From Lateolabrax maculatus (Eukaryota; Chordata; Actinopteri; Acropomatiformes; Lateolabracidae): DNA of 64,000 nt. Where the stretch lies: assembly GCA_031216445.1 (NCBI GenBank), contig CM062208.1, positions 4,616,001 to 4,680,000 on the forward strand. The letters are read 5' to 3'. Below, one piece after another: positions 63,335-64,000 of this stretch (its first letter is position 1; each line of letters opens with the position of its first letter). A program made the translations under genes and the position numbers. The notes under the pieces were generated by a model. That model searched no databases. It worked only from the letters and a program-made list of their open reading frames with translations, and was not told the origin of the DNA.

Positions 63335-63486
63335 GATCCGTCTGAGGCCTCGTATCCTGCGGGATGTGTCGGTGAGCGACACACGGACCACAGTGCAGGG
63401 CACCGAAATCAGCTTTCCAGTTGGAATCGCTCCTACTGCCTTCCACTGCCTGGCCTGGCATGAAGGAGAGGTGGCCACAGCTCGGG
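63335..63486 (+). CDS. hao2: HAO2 second coding exon (FMN-phosphate and flavin-contact segment)
   Basis: After acceptor TTCACACCCAG the first base completes Arg44. Then come 50 codons, IRLRPRILRDVSVSDTRTTV and on to HEGEVATAR (residues 45-94), and one base of Ala95, before donor GGG|GTGAGG. RPRILRDV is the family's conserved block. APTAFH (residues 76-81) matches the Pro-Thr-Ala loop (77-79 in spinach glycolate oxidase) that contacts FMN. FHCLAW is shared with mammalian HAO2 (FHCLVW), where HAO1 has MQRMAH. The exon length of 152 nt and its phases agree with both neighbours. Confidence 0.96.
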
Positions 63487-63956
63487 GTGAGGACTCTGTG
63501 TGTGTCACTGTTTTATTGTTTGAACTTCATTTGAAAGGGTAACAGGATCTCAATAATATTGACTTGTAAAACTCATAAAATCTCATAGACCCTTTCTCAA
63601 ATTGGACTATTCAGAAGTGATCGCAAAACCTTTGTATAACGCAAAAATAACTATGTTTTTTTAAGGGTTTTTTTTTTTATTTTGGAAGTTTTTTATCCAG
63701 TGACAATGTTAGCATACATTGCCAGCACTAGACGGGAGCATAAGATTGCAATAATCCAGCCAATATCACTATACCTTTTTCTAAAACCTTATTTAATTGA
63801 TTATTACAGTTGATTAATAAAAGCACATTGGCGGATCCTGCAGTTCCTGAAAGTCTGAGGCACACGGGCAATGATGTAGCTTAGTTAACTTCTCAGATCT
63901 ACATGTAACTTCCATCTTAAATGACCACACTAATGATAAAAACTTCCGCCTCACAG
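63487..63956 (+). other. hao2: HAO2 intron
   Basis: GT-AG intron of 470 bp between the second and third visible coding exons. AT-rich; nothing else recognised. Confidence 0.82.
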
Positions 63957-64000
63957 CCACAGAGGCACTCAACACATGTTACATCACCAGCACTTACTCC
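63957..64000 (+). CDS. hao2: HAO2 third coding exon, cut by the window edge
   Basis: Acceptor CCGCCTCACAG is followed by two bases that complete Ala95, then 14 codons TEALNTCYITSTYS (residues 96-109) up to the last base of the window. Human HAO2 has AAQAAGICYITSTFAS here. Ser106 is at the position of a conserved FMN-binding Ser of glycolate oxidase, and Tyr108 stands where glycolate oxidase has Trp and human HAO2 Phe. The exon is too short to be reported by open-frame length; it is supported by phase, acceptor and the CYITST match. Confidence 0.92.

Larger units (their letters stand above)
62111..64000 (+). other. hao2: HAO2 gene span (2-hydroxyacid oxidase 2), 3' part off the right edge
   Basis: Three coding exons on the plus strand join in phase and give residues 1-109 of a flavoprotein that in human is about 351 residues. 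The enzyme is an FMN-dependent peroxisomal oxidase that converts L-2-hydroxy acids to 2-oxo acids with release of hydrogen peroxide. The rest of the TIM barrel, the catalytic His and the peroxisomal targeting C-terminus lie to the right of the window. Assignment to HAO2 rather than HAO1 rests on MxxVCLTDF, TRDDN and GTEIS..VGIAPTAFHCLAW, closest to mammalian HAO2, and on the WARS2 neighbour. Confidence 0.92.

Overview
The window is vertebrate nuclear DNA, almost certainly from a percomorph (spiny-rayed) teleost fish. The evidence is spliced vertebrate genes with GT-AG introns, very frequent (CA/GT)n microsatellites, and several degenerate dispersed repeats that I recognise from memory as common in percomorph genomes, for example around 1075-1465, 10290-10545 and 43505-44125. 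I see no prokaryotic, viral or plasmid feature.

Two protein-coding genes are supported, both incomplete and arranged head to head. On the minus strand, WARS2 (mitochondrial tryptophanyl-tRNA synthetase) occupies about 1-20015. Five coding exons can be placed with exact splice sites and continuous phase: 19923-20015, 7162-7422, 3983-4063, 2370-2452 and 438-556. They encode about 212 residues, from the mitochondrial targeting peptide through the HIGH-type motif to the GEDQ region. The last part, with the KMSKS loop, lies off the left edge. On the plus strand, HAO2 (peroxisomal 2-hydroxyacid oxidase) enters at 62133. Three coding exons are visible (62133-62263, 63335-63486 and 63957 to the right edge), encoding the first 109 residues. 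The same two genes lie in the same divergent order on human chromosome 1p12, so this is conserved synteny. Apart from this ancient neighbourhood I see no functional link between them (mitochondrial translation versus peroxisomal oxidation).

Region by region: 1-20 kb is WARS2, with a 12.5-kb first intron that alternates dispersed repeats with repeat-free, GC-balanced blocks that look like conserved non-coding elements. 20-62 kb is intergenic. It holds microsatellites, a 33-base G run behind a GT repeat, AT-rich stretches, fold-back elements at 43.5-44.4 kb, a 245-bp homopurine tract at 56.5 kb, and several enhancer-like blocks (for example 37.4-37.9, 46.5-47.3 and 48.3-49.5 kb). No coding exon could be supported there. 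62-64 kb is the start of HAO2.

I did not find an undescribed multi-gene system. The most interesting items are a UG-repeat tract just downstream of the WARS2 exon 4 splice donor, a glycolate-oxidase-like tyrosine in fish HAO2 where the mammalian protein has Phe, and several near-perfect inverted repeats, one of them 385 bp from WARS2 exon 1.
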